Assembly (NCBI GenBank): GCA_963841445.1
Contig: CAWJCP010000002.1
Span: 1,612,001-1,676,000, forward strand
DNA length: 64,000 nt
Reading direction: 5' to 3'
Origin: Mayfieldus sp963841445
Lineage (GTDB): Bacteria; Actinomycetota; Thermoleophilia; Solirubrobacterales; 70-9
The position numbers and the translations under genes were made by a program. How positions within the stretch are numbered: position 1 is the stretch's first letter; each line of letters begins with the position of its first letter. Below the pieces are notes generated by a model. The model saw only the letters and a program-made list of their open reading frames with translations. It did no database searches and was not told the origin of the DNA. Shown piece by piece: positions 1-9,517 of the stretch.

Positions 1-237
1 CAGCGGCGGGGCGAGGGCAAAGATCAGCGCGAACGCGAGAATCTCGCCGCCGCTGTTGTCGCGAGCGACGAAGAAGTCAGGGCTTCGGCCCAGCAGGTCG
101 TAAAGCGGCTCGGCGAAGGCGAGCGCCCAGAGCGCCGCCAGATGCGCCGCGCCGACCAGCAGCGAGGGGCGGTCGGGGCGCGACGCCTCCGGGCCGCCCT
201 TGTCCGGCGGGCGGCTCACTTTCGGCGGGCGGCTCAC
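1..237 (-). CDS. Membrane sulfatase-like protein, N-terminal fragment (cut by window edge)
   Basis: The reverse strand reads an open frame of 79 codons that runs off the left edge. The stretch AHLAALWALAFAEPLYDLLG, followed by an FFVARDN motif and a second hydrophobic segment, aligns closely with the N-terminus of the membrane sulfatase at 3698-5843 (AHLGALWAFAFVQPLLDLLG, FWVARSN). It is therefore a paralog of that gene. I chose the GTG at 237; a second in-frame GTG lies at 219. The first codons contain a short direct repeat (VSRPPKVSRPP), so either start is possible. By family, the missing part should carry more membrane helices and an alkaline-phosphatase-fold hydrolase or transferase domain outside the cell. 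It is divergent from the secreted sulfatase that follows. Confidence 0.7.
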   Translation of the reverse strand, partial: MSRPPKVSRPPDKGGPEASRPDRPSLLVGAAHLAALWALAFAEPLYDLLGRSPDFFVARDNSGGEILAFALIFALAPPL

Positions 238-357
238 TTGCAGGCCAGTTAAGCAATGCCACGAGGCTCCCGCCCGATCGCTACCCTTCCGCAACTCCGG
301 TGGGTGGGTGCTGTTCTCCTCTCCACACGCCCAGGGCTTCGCCGCCCGGAGTGCCAG

Positions 358-2040
358 ATGAAGCTGCAGAAGCTCCCGCGTCCGACACCTCGCGCAATCG
401 TCAGCATGCTGGCCCTGGCATGTGCGCTCTGCGCAGCCCTGGTGGCCGGTCCCGACCGGGCCCCCGCGGCTGGGCCGCCCGACGTCGTCGTGATCCAGAC
501 CGACGACCAGACGCTGTCCGACCTCTACGCGACCTACACGGATCCGACGACCGGTGCGGTCAGCGCGGTGATGCCGAACACGCTCAACCTGATCGCCTCG
601 CAGGGGATCAAGTTCAACCGCTATTACGTGTCGAACCCGCTCTGCTGCCCGTCGCGGACCACGATGCTGACCGGCCGCTACTCGCACAACACGGGTGTGC
701 TCACCAACTTCTTCCCCAGCGGCGGCTATTACAAGTTCGATCAGCAGAACAACCTCGCCGTCTGGCTGCAGCGCGCCGGCTACAAGACCAGCCACGTCGG
801 CAAGTTCCTCAACCAGTACGGCGACAACGACCCCACCGAGGTGCCGCCCGGGTGGAGCGACTGGCACACCGTGATCGGCGACGCCCGCCTCTTCTACGGC
901 TACACGATGAACGACAACGGGATCGTCTCGAAGCCGCACGGCGACTACGACGAGAGCACCAAGAGCTACCCGGAGAAGGACCCGGCGAGCTGCCCCGACA
1001 ACCCACCGCCGTTCGGGCAGTGCAACTACCTCACCGACCTGATCACCCAGGACACGCTCGACGCGATCGACAAGTTCGGCTCAAACCCGTTCTACGTGCA
1101 GATCGACTACACGACTCCTCACGGCGACGTGGCGCTGCCGGGAGGCCCCGAGCCGGCGACCCGCGACGCGGGAACCTTCCCCGGGGCGAGACTCCCACGG
1201 GTGCCCGGCTTCAACGAGCGCAACATGTCCGACAAGCCGGCCTTCGTGCGCTCCAACCCGCGCCTGGGCTTCGGCAAGATCGACTACATCGACCGCCGCT
1301 ACGAGCTGCGCCTGGAGGCGCTGCGGGCGGTGGACTCGGGGGTCGGCAAGATCATCAACCGGCTCGACGGCGCAGGCCTGCTCGGCAACACCTACATCAT
1401 CTTCACCTCCGACAACGGCTTCTTCGGCGGCGAGCACCGCTTCGACTCCGCCAAGTTCCTCGCCTACGAGCCCTCGACCCACATGCCGCTGCTGATCCGC
1501 GGCCCAGGCATCGTCCCGGGAACGCGAACCGGTGAGCTCGCCGCCAACACGGACATCACCCCGACGGTCCTGCATTGGACCGGCGCCAAGGCGACGAGCT
1601 CGATCGACGGCCGCTCGCTGACCCGCTTCATCGCCAACCCGGCAAAACGCAGCAAGCGGCCGATCCTGCTCGAAGGGTTCACCGGCAAGGGCGAGGCGGG
1701 GGCGACCCTGCGCGCGCGCGGACGGCACGCGCACACCTCGATCAAGGCCTCGCCGCGCGACTACGAGGGGGTGCGCATCGGCCGCTACAAGTACATCCAA
1801 TACCGCAGCGGAGCGAAGGAGCTCTACGACCTGCGAACCGACCCCTACGAGCTGCACTCGCGCCATATCGACCCCCGCTACCGCAAGCCGAAGCGCTGGC
1901 TCCGCGCCGTCCTGCGGCGGCTCGAGCACTGCGCCGGCCGGACCTGCAAGAAGCAGGTCCGGGGCAAGATCCCGAGGCCGGCGTCGAGGCACAAGCCGAA
2001 GCCGAAGCACGGATCCGGCAAGAGCCACCGGCACGGCTAG
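358..2040 (+). CDS. Secreted type I sulfatase (arylsulfatase family)
   Basis: A 560-residue sulfatase that hydrolyses sulfate esters after export. Residues 1-39 look like a signal peptide with a long Ala/Leu core. The metal-site motif QTDDQT follows at about 47. The sulfatase signature is complete: CCPSR at 96-100 followed by TTMLTG, where the first Cys is the residue converted to formylglycine in this family. FTSDNGF lies near residue 350, and the C-terminal KYIQY/ELYDL region is typical. ATG 358 is preferred to ATG 256 because it directly precedes the signal peptide and has GGAG about 7 nt upstream. The last 40 residues are Lys/Arg-rich. The substrate cannot be read from sequence. The next gene begins 2 nt after the stop and encodes a close paralog, so the pair is probably one transcript. 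Confidence 0.93.
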   Translation: MKLQKLPRPTPRAIVSMLALACALCAALVAGPDRAPAAGPPDVVVIQTDDQTLSDLYATYTDPTTGAVSAVMPNTLNLIASQGIKFNRYYVSNPLCCPSRTTMLTGRYSHNTGVLTNFFPSGGYYKFDQQNNLAVWLQRAGYKTSHVGKFLNQYGDNDPTEVPPGWSDWHTVIGDARLFYGYTMNDNGIVSKPHGDYDESTKSYPEKDPASCPDNPPPFGQCNYLTDLITQDTLDAIDKFGSNPFYVQIDYTTPHGDVALPGGPEPATRDAGTFPGARLPRVPGFNERNMSDKPAFVRSNPRLGFGKIDYIDRRYELRLEALRAVDSGVGKIINRLDGAGLLGNTYIIFTSDNGFFGGEHRFDSAKFLAYEPSTHMPLLIRGPGIVPGTRTGELAANTDITPTVLHWTGAKATSSIDGRSLTRFIANPAKRSKRPILLEGFTGKGEAGATLRARGRHAHTSIKASPRDYEGVRIGRYKYIQYRSGAKELYDLRTDPYELHSRHIDPRYRKPKRWLRAVLRRLEHCAGRTCKKQVRGKIPRPASRHKPKPKHGSGKSHRHG

Positions 2041-2041
2041 C

Positions 2042-3720
2042 GTGACCGCCGCCGGGCGGTTGCGCTCAGCCCGCCGCAGCGGAATCCTCTGCCTGACAGC
2101 ACTCGCCATCTGGGCCGCATCGGCCGACGCAGCGCAGCGCCCCAACGTCGTCGTGATCCAGACCGACGACCAGAGCATGAGCCAGTTCTATGCCGTTTCC
2201 CACGCCACGCGGCGCCCCGCAGGCAGCGATGCCGAACACGCTCACCGAGATCGCCGGCGCCGGAGTCACCTTCGATCGCTATTACGTCTCCGACCCGCTC
2301 TGCTGCCCATCGCGGGCGACCTTGCTGACCGGCCAGTACGCCCACAACGACGGCGTGCTCGGCAACGGCCCAGGCGCCTTCGGCGGATACGGGGCGCTCG
2401 ACAAGCAGAACAACCTTGCCGTCTGGCTGCGTGACGCCGGCTACCGGACGATCCACATCGGCAAGTTCCTCAACTACTACGGCCAGCCGCCGGTCTCGGC
2501 GCCGACCGAGGTGCCGCCCGGCTGGAGCGACTGGGAGACGCTCGTCGGCGAGGACTCGACTCATTACTTCTACGGCTACCGGCTGAACGTAAACGGCGCT
2601 GTCGAGGGGCCGTTCGGCGACATCACCTATGCCCACCGCGACCCCGGAGGCTGCCCCGACGATCCGCCGCCGGGGCAAGCCTGCGACTACCAGACCGACG
2701 TCCTCAACCAGCGCGCCGTCGACCAGATCGCCGCCTCCGCGGGGCACGGGCCCTTCTTCCTCAGCCTCGACTACGTCGCGCCGCACGGCGACTTCCGGCC
2801 TCCGTGGGGCGCCGAGCCGGCGCCGCGCGACTACGACAGCTGGGCAACGGCGCCGCTTCCGCGGCCGCCCGGGTTCAACGAGCGCAACGTCTCCGACAAG
2901 CCGCGGTTCCTGCGCCGCTCGCACCGCTTGAGCCCCCCGCAGATCGCCCACGCGCAGCAGGAGTACCAGAAGGGAATCGAATCGCTGCGCTCGGTCGACG
3001 CGGGCGTCGGGCGGATCTTCGCGGCCCTGGCGGCGACCGGGCAGCTCTCCAACACCTTCGTGTTCTTCACCACCGACAACGGCTTCTTTCAGGGAGAGCA
3101 CCGCATCCAGCGCTCCAAGTTCCTTCCCTACGAGCCCTCGAACCACGTGCCGCTGTTCCTGCGCGGCCCGGGGATCGATGCCGGCACCCGCAGCGGCGAG
3201 CTGGTCGCCAACGTCGACATCGCGCCGACGATCCTGCAGATCGCCGGCGCCGCATCCGAGCATTGCGGTCGACGGCCGCTCGCTGCTCCCCTTCGCCCGC
3301 AAGCCGGCGCGGCGAACCGATCGGCCGCTGCTGCTCGAGGGGTACACGCGCGCCGTCGACGTGGCGACGGCGCGCAAGGGGGCGTCGACGTCGATCCGCG
3401 ACGCGCCGGTGCGCGACTACCAGGGCATTCGGGTCGGGCCCTACAAGTACGTCCGCTACGCCGGCGGAGCGAAGGAGCTCTACGACCTCGGGCGCGACCC
3501 CCACGAGCTTCACTCGCGGGTCAGCGACCCCCGCTACCGGCGCGTCCGGGCGTTCCTGGCCCCGCGCCTGAGCCGGCTGCGGCACTGCAGCGGCCGGGCT
3601 TGCCGCAGGTCGCTACGGGCGCCAATTCCGAGGCCGATCTCCAAACCACGCCGGCGCCCCTCCCCCGGGCACCACCGCCGCGAGCGGCATTGGGCCGCTA
3701 GTTGCCGCCGAGCGGGGTGA
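2042..3720 (+). CDS. Secreted type I sulfatase, paralog of the preceding gene (two apparent frameshifts)
   Basis: It begins with GTG at 2042, two bases after the upstream sulfatase stop, and has a signal peptide (CLTALAIWAASADA). The formylglycine signature CCPSRATLLTG, the VVVIQTDDQ metal motif and TTDNGF are all present. It parallels the first sulfatase along its length, including the KYVRY/KELYDL end and the basic IPRP tail. The frame changes twice by +1, near 2185-2228 and near 3255-3265. Removing one base at each place restores a continuous protein of about 555 residues similar to its neighbour. Because both sides of each break keep normal codon use and family motifs, sequence error is likelier than decay. 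The 3' end overlaps the convergent membrane sulfatase gene by about 20 nt. Confidence 0.85.
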
Positions 3721-5843
3721 GCGTGTCGTTGTCGCCGATCAGATAGATGCCGATCGAGTTGCGGCCCGGCCGCAGGGTGCTCGGCGGCACGACCGCGCCG
3801 GCCCAGGCCTGGCCCTTGAACAGGAACGAGCGACAGCTCGCGGCGACCTTGCCGTTCACCGAGATCGCGATCAGCCTCCCCGGCCGCACCCCATCCAGGG
3901 TCGCGGCGACGAAGGCGGGCACCTTGCGGTCCTTGCCGAACTTGACGTTGGTCCACTGGCCGGGGTCGTTGAGGCTGGCGCTTGCGCGAGCCGCCCGATC
4001 CGCTGACCGCGGGCACCGAGCTGCCCAGCACCTGCGGCCGCGGCCCGAGCGAGAACAGCCCCGTGTCCTTGCCGAGCCACTGCGAAGAGCGGGCCAGCAC
4101 CTTGCGCCGCTGCGCGAGCATCTGCCCGAAGGACTGGCTGACGGTCGTCTTCAGCCCGTTCTTGATCACGACTCGCCCGCCGCCGCTGTCGTCTGAGATC
4201 GGCTTGCCCTCGGTCTTGTAGGGGACTTTCACCCCGAGGGTCTTGGCGATCGTGGGGAGGATGTCGGTGGTGTGGGTGTGGACGTTCGAGACCTTCCCGC
4301 TGGTCTGGCCGGGGTACTTGATGAACAGCGGCGAGTTGGCGATCCCCCCGAAGTCGCCCGGCGACGCGATCCGCCGGTAGGTGGCCGGGTCGAAGTTGAT
4401 CCCGTGGTCGGCCGTGACCACGACGAGCGCCTCGTCCCAGATTCCGCGCCTCTTCAGGTCCTGGATCATCAGGCTGGTCAGGTGATCCGCGTAGCCGGTC
4501 TGGATGTAGTGGCGCTGCCAGGTCGTGCCCACGCCGCCGGGCCCGGTCGCCCACTTCTGCGCGTTCGGCCCGGCGACGTCGGAGATCGGCGTGTAGTTGT
4601 AGGAGCGGCCGTCGGGCAGAAAGTGGAAGGGCTCGTGCGGGAGCTCCATGTGGATGAAGTTGAAGCTGCGGCTTGCCGGCTTGGGAATCCGGTCGAGGAA
4701 GTCCTGGAACTCGGTCGGGCTCGGCGGCACGAAGAGGTCCTGGGCGAAGTTGCCCGCCGTCTGGCCGCCCCCGCCGTTGTTGCCGAAGTTGCCGAAGGTG
4801 GCGCTGACGTCAGGCAGCTCGTTGGCCAGCGCCGGCGGCAGGATCAGCTTCTTCTGCACGATCCAGAGGTCGTCGACGAGGCTCTTCAGCCGCGTGCGCT
4901 GCGATTGCTGCGGCTCGCCACCGCCGCTGTCGGAGCACAGCGAGGGCGGGCAGACGTCGGTGACCGGCTCGGTGACATTGAACTTGTATTGGCCGCCGAG
5001 CAGGCTGAAGATGCTGTTCGGCTGGTCGGAGGAGATCGGCAGGGTGGTGTAGTCGGGGTTGATCCCGGTCTCGATCGCCGGCACCGCGCGGCCGGTGAAG
5101 TCGGCGACCGTGCTGTTGTCGCGGTACCAGGTCGACTCGGCGGCCAGCTTCGCGAAGCCCGGGAAGCGGCGGGCATCGATGCGCTTGCCGGAGGGGTCCA
5201 TCAGGGTCGCGGTCGGGAACTCGTCGAAGACCACTTCGATCACCGGCGTCTTGCTGGGCACCTTGACCCCGAGAGCGCTGGCGTCCTTGGCCGGAAAGAT
5301 CAGCTTGTGGGTGTTGCTGAAGAAGACGAACAGGACCAGGAAGACGATCGGCGCCGGGGTGAGCACGTCAAGCAGCTGCTTGACGAAGCCCTGCCGTGCA
5401 AGGCCGTAAGCGAACAGAGCTCCGAGGGCGAGCGCGATCACGATCATCAGCCCGGCGGGGCCGCCGTAGATGCGCTTCTGGATCTCAACGACAAAGACCG
5501 CGAACAGCAGCGCGACCAGAGTCCAGTGCAGGATCCGGTAGGCGTGATCGCTGCACGCCTTGACGACCGCCTCGACCGCGAGCGCGATCAGCGGCGGCAG
5601 CAGCGTGAAGCCGATCGAGAAGATCAGGATGTCGCCGGCGGTGTTCGAGCGGGCGACCCAGAAGTCGGCGTTCTGGCCGAGCAGATCGAGCAGTGGCTGC
5701 ACGAACGCGAAGGCCCAGAGCGCTCCCAGGTGGGCGCCGCCGAGCAGCAGCTCGCCCAGCGATGCGCCGCTGAATGTCCTCTTCAACCTCCCCGCGCCTG
5801 GCTCAGCCCTGCGCTGGCCGGCCGCAGCCTCCTCGGTCGCCAC
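3698..5843 (-). CDS. Membrane-anchored sulfatase / alkaline-phosphatase-fold transferase (one apparent frameshift)
   Basis: About 715 residues. The first 190 contain roughly five hydrophobic helices, followed by an extracellular domain of the alkaline phosphatase/sulfatase superfamily. Visible motifs are PVIEVVFDEFP, a TWYRDNST region that could hold a nucleophilic Thr, IHMELPHEPFHFLP and VVTADHGIN. There is no CxPxR signature, so it resembles LTA-synthase-like or phosphoglycerol-transferase-like proteins more than true arylsulfatases. A +1 shift near 3985 separates the body from a C-terminal beta-rich tail (DPGQWTNVKFG to LTPLGGN); the tail is clearly part of the gene. It starts 1 nt after the stop of the NoeA-like methyltransferase and is probably the last gene of a three-gene operon with it and the 72-aa membrane protein. 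Substrate unknown; a modified surface glycan is a reasonable guess. Confidence 0.85.
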
Positions 5844-5844
5844 G

Positions 5845-7266
5845 TCAGGCCCTCGGACGGGCGAGGTAGAGGACGCGCATCTCAGAGGGCAGGGTCTCGG
5901 AGCGTTCGACCTCGAAGCGGTCGTTGAGCAGCCGCTCGAAGGTCTCGAGCCGATAGTCGGCGTTCGAGCCCTCGCGCTTTCCGGAGAGCAGCCGCCGCAC
6001 CATCGGGTCCTCGCGCTTCGGAAACTCGATCACCAGCGTCGCGCCGAGGCCGGCCAGCCAGTCGAGGAGCTCGGCGAGCGGGACGTTCGCGGTGATCGAG
6101 ACGTGATGGACCAGCGCCAGGGCGAGGGCGAGGTCCGGGGTGCCGCGATCCTCCAGGGTACGCCGCTCCAGCCCTCGCCAGCCGAGACCCGGGGAGGGAT
6201 CGGCGAGGTTGGCGACCAGGGGCAGGATCGTGCGCTCGCCCTCGGAGCGCAGCGAGCGGTACAGCGCGTCGACCGTCTCCTGGTCGTAGTCGAAGGCGAC
6301 GACATAGCCGGAGCTCTCGGCGGCGATCCGCGAGTAGGCGCCGTCGTTGCAGCCCATGTCCCATGTCAGCGCCGGCCTGGCGGCGGCGGCGGCCTCGCGC
6401 ACGAAGGCCGCCTTTCGCTCCGCGTCGGCGTCGGAGTAGGTGTTCTCCTTGCGGTAGTTGGTCCAGGCGGTCTCACCGGGCTTCCAGGAGAGCTTCGAGA
6501 CCAGTTTCTGCATCCGGGCCACGTTTGCCTTGATCAGCTCCGGCTTGAAGTTGGCCTTCTTGAGGTCCTTCTTGACCTCACCCCCCTCGCGGTCCTCGTA
6601 GCGGCGCTCGAGCCGGGCGTGCAGGGCGACGTGGGTGAGCACCCCGCGACGGAAGCGGTCGCGCAGGGTGAAGAAGCGTGCAGCCTCGCTGGGTGTGATC
6701 CCATCGATCGAGCCGCGCAGCCAGGGCTGGAAGGGGATGTCCTTGTAGGCGGCGAGCAGGAGCGGATAGAGGAACTGCATGCAGAACTGCCGGTATCCGG
6801 CCCAGGGCTCTCCCTCCCGAAGCCGCTCGAAGGAGCCGACGTCGATGAAGACCGGCTCGGCGCCGCGGAACTGGACGTTGTAGGGGGTCGCGTCCTTGAG
6901 GGTCAGCCCATCGTCGAGGCAGGCGAGCTCGAGCTCGAGGGTCAGAAGCGCCGCCTCGCGCAGCATCGAGAAGGTCCACTCATACGGATAGGAGACGAAC
7001 GGCAGGCGCTCGTGGCGCAGCACCGTCTCGGTGCCCTCGGGGAGGATGTCGGCGGCGCCGTCGGCGAGCGCCGCGGCGCCCGCCTCCTCGGTCCCGATCA
7101 GCATCCCCTCGGAGCTGAGCCGCTCCAGCAGCGGCGACTCCTTCAGGGCCCGCCAGTCGGCGGCGCCGGTGCCACTGAGGGCGCGATAGACCGCGTCCGG
7201 GGCGACCACCACCCGACTGTCGCGATCACGAAACGAGCCGGGCTCTACCCGGGCGGCCTCAACCAC
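5845..7266 (-). CDS. NoeA-like class I SAM-dependent methyltransferase with N-terminal kinase-like region
   Basis: 473 residues. The C-terminal half is a Rossmann-fold methyltransferase: WDMGCNDGAYS is the SAM-binding glycine motif, VVAFDYDQE the acidic motif II, and ALALVHHVSI a post-II segment. The N-terminal half contains LKDATPYNVQF followed by PVFIDVGSF. This recalls the catalytic loop and metal-binding Asp of kinase-fold proteins (D..P.N, then ID.G), a layout I associate with the NodU/NoeA-type methyltransferases found near sulfatases. Start is GTG 7266, with GGAG about 9 nt upstream. It sits between the 72-aa membrane protein upstream (36-nt gap) and the membrane sulfatase downstream (1-nt gap), so the three are very likely co-transcribed and work on the same surface molecule. 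Confidence 0.82.
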   Translation of the reverse strand: MVEAARVEPGSFRDRDSRVVVAPDAVYRALSGTGAADWRALKESPLLERLSSEGMLIGTEEAGAAALADGAADILPEGTETVLRHERLPFVSYPYEWTFSMLREAALLTLELELACLDDGLTLKDATPYNVQFRGAEPVFIDVGSFERLREGEPWAGYRQFCMQFLYPLLLAAYKDIPFQPWLRGSIDGITPSEAARFFTLRDRFRRGVLTHVALHARLERRYEDREGGEVKKDLKKANFKPELIKANVARMQKLVSKLSWKPGETAWTNYRKENTYSDADAERKAAFVREAAAAARPALTWDMGCNDGAYSRIAAESSGYVVAFDYDQETVDALYRSLRSEGERTILPLVANLADPSPGLGWRGLERRTLEDRGTPDLALALALVHHVSITANVPLAELLDWLAGLGATLVIEFPKREDPMVRRLLSGKREGSNADYRLETFERLLNDRFEVERSETLPSEMRVLYLARPRA

Positions 7267-7302
7267 GCTCTGCTCCGCTTGGGCCTAGGGGGCCCAACCG
7301 GC

Positions 7303-7521
7303 TTAGACCGGCTCTTTCTCCGTCTCGTGCTGCGTAGCCGTGCTCGTCGTCGCAGCGGGCTTCGACTCGTCCTCGTCGTCGAACTTCTTCCAGAACATCA
7401 AAGTGCGAAAGACACGCTTGCCGAACATCTTGATCGAGACCAAGACGGCCGCGAAACCGCCCAGCAGCGTCTGCAGGATCATGCTCCCGCTGCCCGGGTC
7501 CAGGTACGCGAAAAGTCTCAT
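7303..7521 (-). CDS. Small conserved membrane protein (YLDPGSGS motif)
   Basis: A 72-residue protein starting at ATG 7521 with a good AGGAG 8 nt upstream. It begins MRLFAYLDPGSGSMILQ, then has one hydrophobic segment (LLGGFAAVLVSIKMF) and a charged tail. Short proteins opening with YLDPGxGS are, to my knowledge, recurrent neighbours of surface-glycan and sulfatase-like genes, but they have no assigned function. Here it leads an operon with the NoeA-like methyltransferase and the membrane sulfatase, which suggests a small accessory or assembly subunit in the membrane. Confidence 0.75.
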   Translation of the reverse strand: MRLFAYLDPGSGSMILQTLLGGFAAVLVSIKMFGKRVFRTLMFWKKFDDEDESKPAATTSTATQHETEKEPV

Positions 7522-7656
7522 CGGGTGGGCTCCTTCTCATCGGCGCCGTTCGGGTCGGAACGGCGGTCGCTCACGATCGCCAGGCCGCCCTCCCAGGACG
7601 GCGAGACCGGGCAGGGTAGCAACTCACCTTAACGGTAGTTAAGCGACCGGCTGCGA

Positions 7657-9463
7657 CTATTTGATCATCGCGATCACGTCGCCGGAGGCAAGCGCAGGCT
7701 CCTTCGGAGACATTGAGCGCCTCGACCGTGCCGGCCCGGTGGGCGGCGATCTCGTTCTCCATCTTCATCGCCTCGACGACGCAGACCAGGGCGCCTTCCT
7801 CGACCTCTGCCCCCTGCTCGACGGCGACCCGCAGCACCGTCCCCTGCAGCGGCGACACCAGCTCCTCGCTCGCCCCCCCGCCCCCGGCGCTCGCCTTGCG
7901 CTCCCGCTTCGGGGGCTTGCGCAGGCTGCCCGCGGGAGCCCCGGGGGCTGCCAGGGGCGCCCCGAAGACCCGCACCTCGAAGAGCTTGCCGCCGACCTCG
8001 ACCTTGTAGTCACGCGGGACAACCTCTTCGTCGGCGTCCTTCCCACCACTGCCCGCGGCCTCCTCCGCTCCGCGTCCGGGGGCCGCGGGGTGCGAGGCAG
8101 GATGATCTGGCGCAAGGCTCTTGATCCACTCCGGGTCCTCGAGCAGGTCGCGGCAGGTCTCGCCCTTGGCCCACTGCTCGGTCGCGAGAATCGTTGCTGT
8201 GGAAGGGGATCAGCGTCGTGATCCCGCTGATCTCGTACTCGCCCAGCGCCCGCAGCATCCGCCGGGTCGCCAACTCGCGATCGGCGTCCCAGACGATCAG
8301 CTTGGCGACCATCGGGTCATACATCGGCGTCACCTCGGAGCCCGCCTCGACCCCGGAGTCGACCCGCACGCCCGGCCCGGCGGGCTCGCGGTAGCCGGCG
8401 ATCGCGCCCGGCGCCGGGGCGAACTTCTTGTGCGCGGCCTCGGCGTTTATCCGGCACTCGATCGCGTGGCCGCGCCACTCGACCTCGTCCTGGGCGATCG
8501 AGAGCTGCTCGCCGGCCGCGATCCGCACCTGCTCGCGGACGATGTCCAGGCCGGTGACCATCTCGGTCACGCAGTGCTCGACCTGGACGCGGGTGTTCAT
8601 CTCGAGGAAGAAGTAGTCCTCTCCGACCTGCAGGCCCTCGACCGTGCCGGCCGAGCGATAGCCGACCGCCTTGGCGGCCTCGGTCGCGATGCCGCCGATC
8701 CGCTCCCGCATCTCATCGTCGACGTGCGGGGCGGGGGCCTCCTCGATCAGCTTCTGGTGGCGCCGTTGGATAGAGCAGTCGCGCTCGCCGAGGTGGATCA
8801 CGTTGCCGTGCGAGTCGGCGAGCACCTGGACCTCGACGTGGCGCGGGTCCTCCAGGTAGCGCTCGATGTAGACCCGCGCGTCGGAGAAGAACTTCTCGCC
8901 CTCGCGGGCGGCGCCCTCGAAGGCCTCCTCGAGGTCATCAGGGGTCTCTGCGCAACCCGAAATCCCTTCCCGCCGCCTCCACCCGCCGCCTTCGCGGCGA
9001 CCGGGTAGCCGGCCTCGTCGGCCTGCTTGCGCGCGGCGTCAAGGTCCTCCGCCGGCTCGGTCGCACCGGGCACGATCGGAACCCCCGCCTCGGACATGAT
9101 CTCGCGCGCCCGCGTCTTCGAGCCCATTGCCTCGATTGCCCCCGGCGGCGGTCCGATGAAGGTCAGGTCCGCCTTCCCGCAGGCGCGGGCGAAGTCAGCG
9201 TTCTCGGCCAGGAACCCATAGCCGGGATGGATCCCCTCCGCCCCGGCCTTCTCGGCTGTCTCGACGATCTTCTCGATCGAGAGATAGCTCTCAGCCGGTG
9301 CGGCGGGGCCGAGCAGGAACGCCTCGTCGGCCTCGCGAACGTGCGGCGCCTCGCGGTCGAGCTCGGAGTAGACGCCCACCGACGCGATGCCCATCTCCTT
9401 CAGGGTCCGCAAGACGCGGACCGCGATCTCGCCGCGATTGGCTACCAGGACCTTCTCGAACAT
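7657..9463 (-). CDS. Acyl-CoA carboxylase alpha subunit: biotin carboxylase plus biotin carrier (three apparent frameshifts)
   Basis: About 600 residues. The N-terminus is a biotin carboxylase (MFEKVLVANRGEIAVRV, HPGYGFLAENADFA, the Gly-rich KAAGGGGGKGFRV ATP loop, FLEMNTRVQVEHCVTE). The C-terminus is a biotinyl domain with the attachment site EAMKMENEI. It carboxylates biotin with ATP and bicarbonate for acyl-CoA carboxylation; the carboxyltransferase at 24341-25909 is the likely partner, giving acetyl- or propionyl-CoA carboxylase. Start ATG 9463 is unambiguous. Frame breaks occur near 8945, 8197 and 7712; joining the frames gives an uninterrupted family-length protein ending LASGDVIAMIK at 7657. 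The breaks probably reflect sequence error, since a broken housekeeping carboxylase with intact motifs on both sides of every break would be surprising. Confidence 0.9.
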
Positions 9464-9517
9464 GGCGGGGCAGTCTATTTCCGGCGGGGGTGGGCGGCAG
9501 CTAGCCTTCCCCACCTT

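Noticed and set aside
300..1535. Long Arg/Pro-rich reading frames inside the sulfatases and many other genes
   Set aside because: They are out-of-frame or antisense shadows caused by high GC at third codon positions; composition is Arg/Ala/Pro-biased and no motif is seen.
4272..5927. A 551-codon open frame antisense to the membrane sulfatase
   Set aside because: The opposite strand has membrane helices, sulfatase-fold motifs and a paralog; this frame has only Arg/Val/Gly-rich shadow composition.
7657..9463. Three separate small carboxylase-fragment genes
   Set aside because: Fragments join end to end in the family's domain order with no internal start sites; one gene with frame breaks is the better description.
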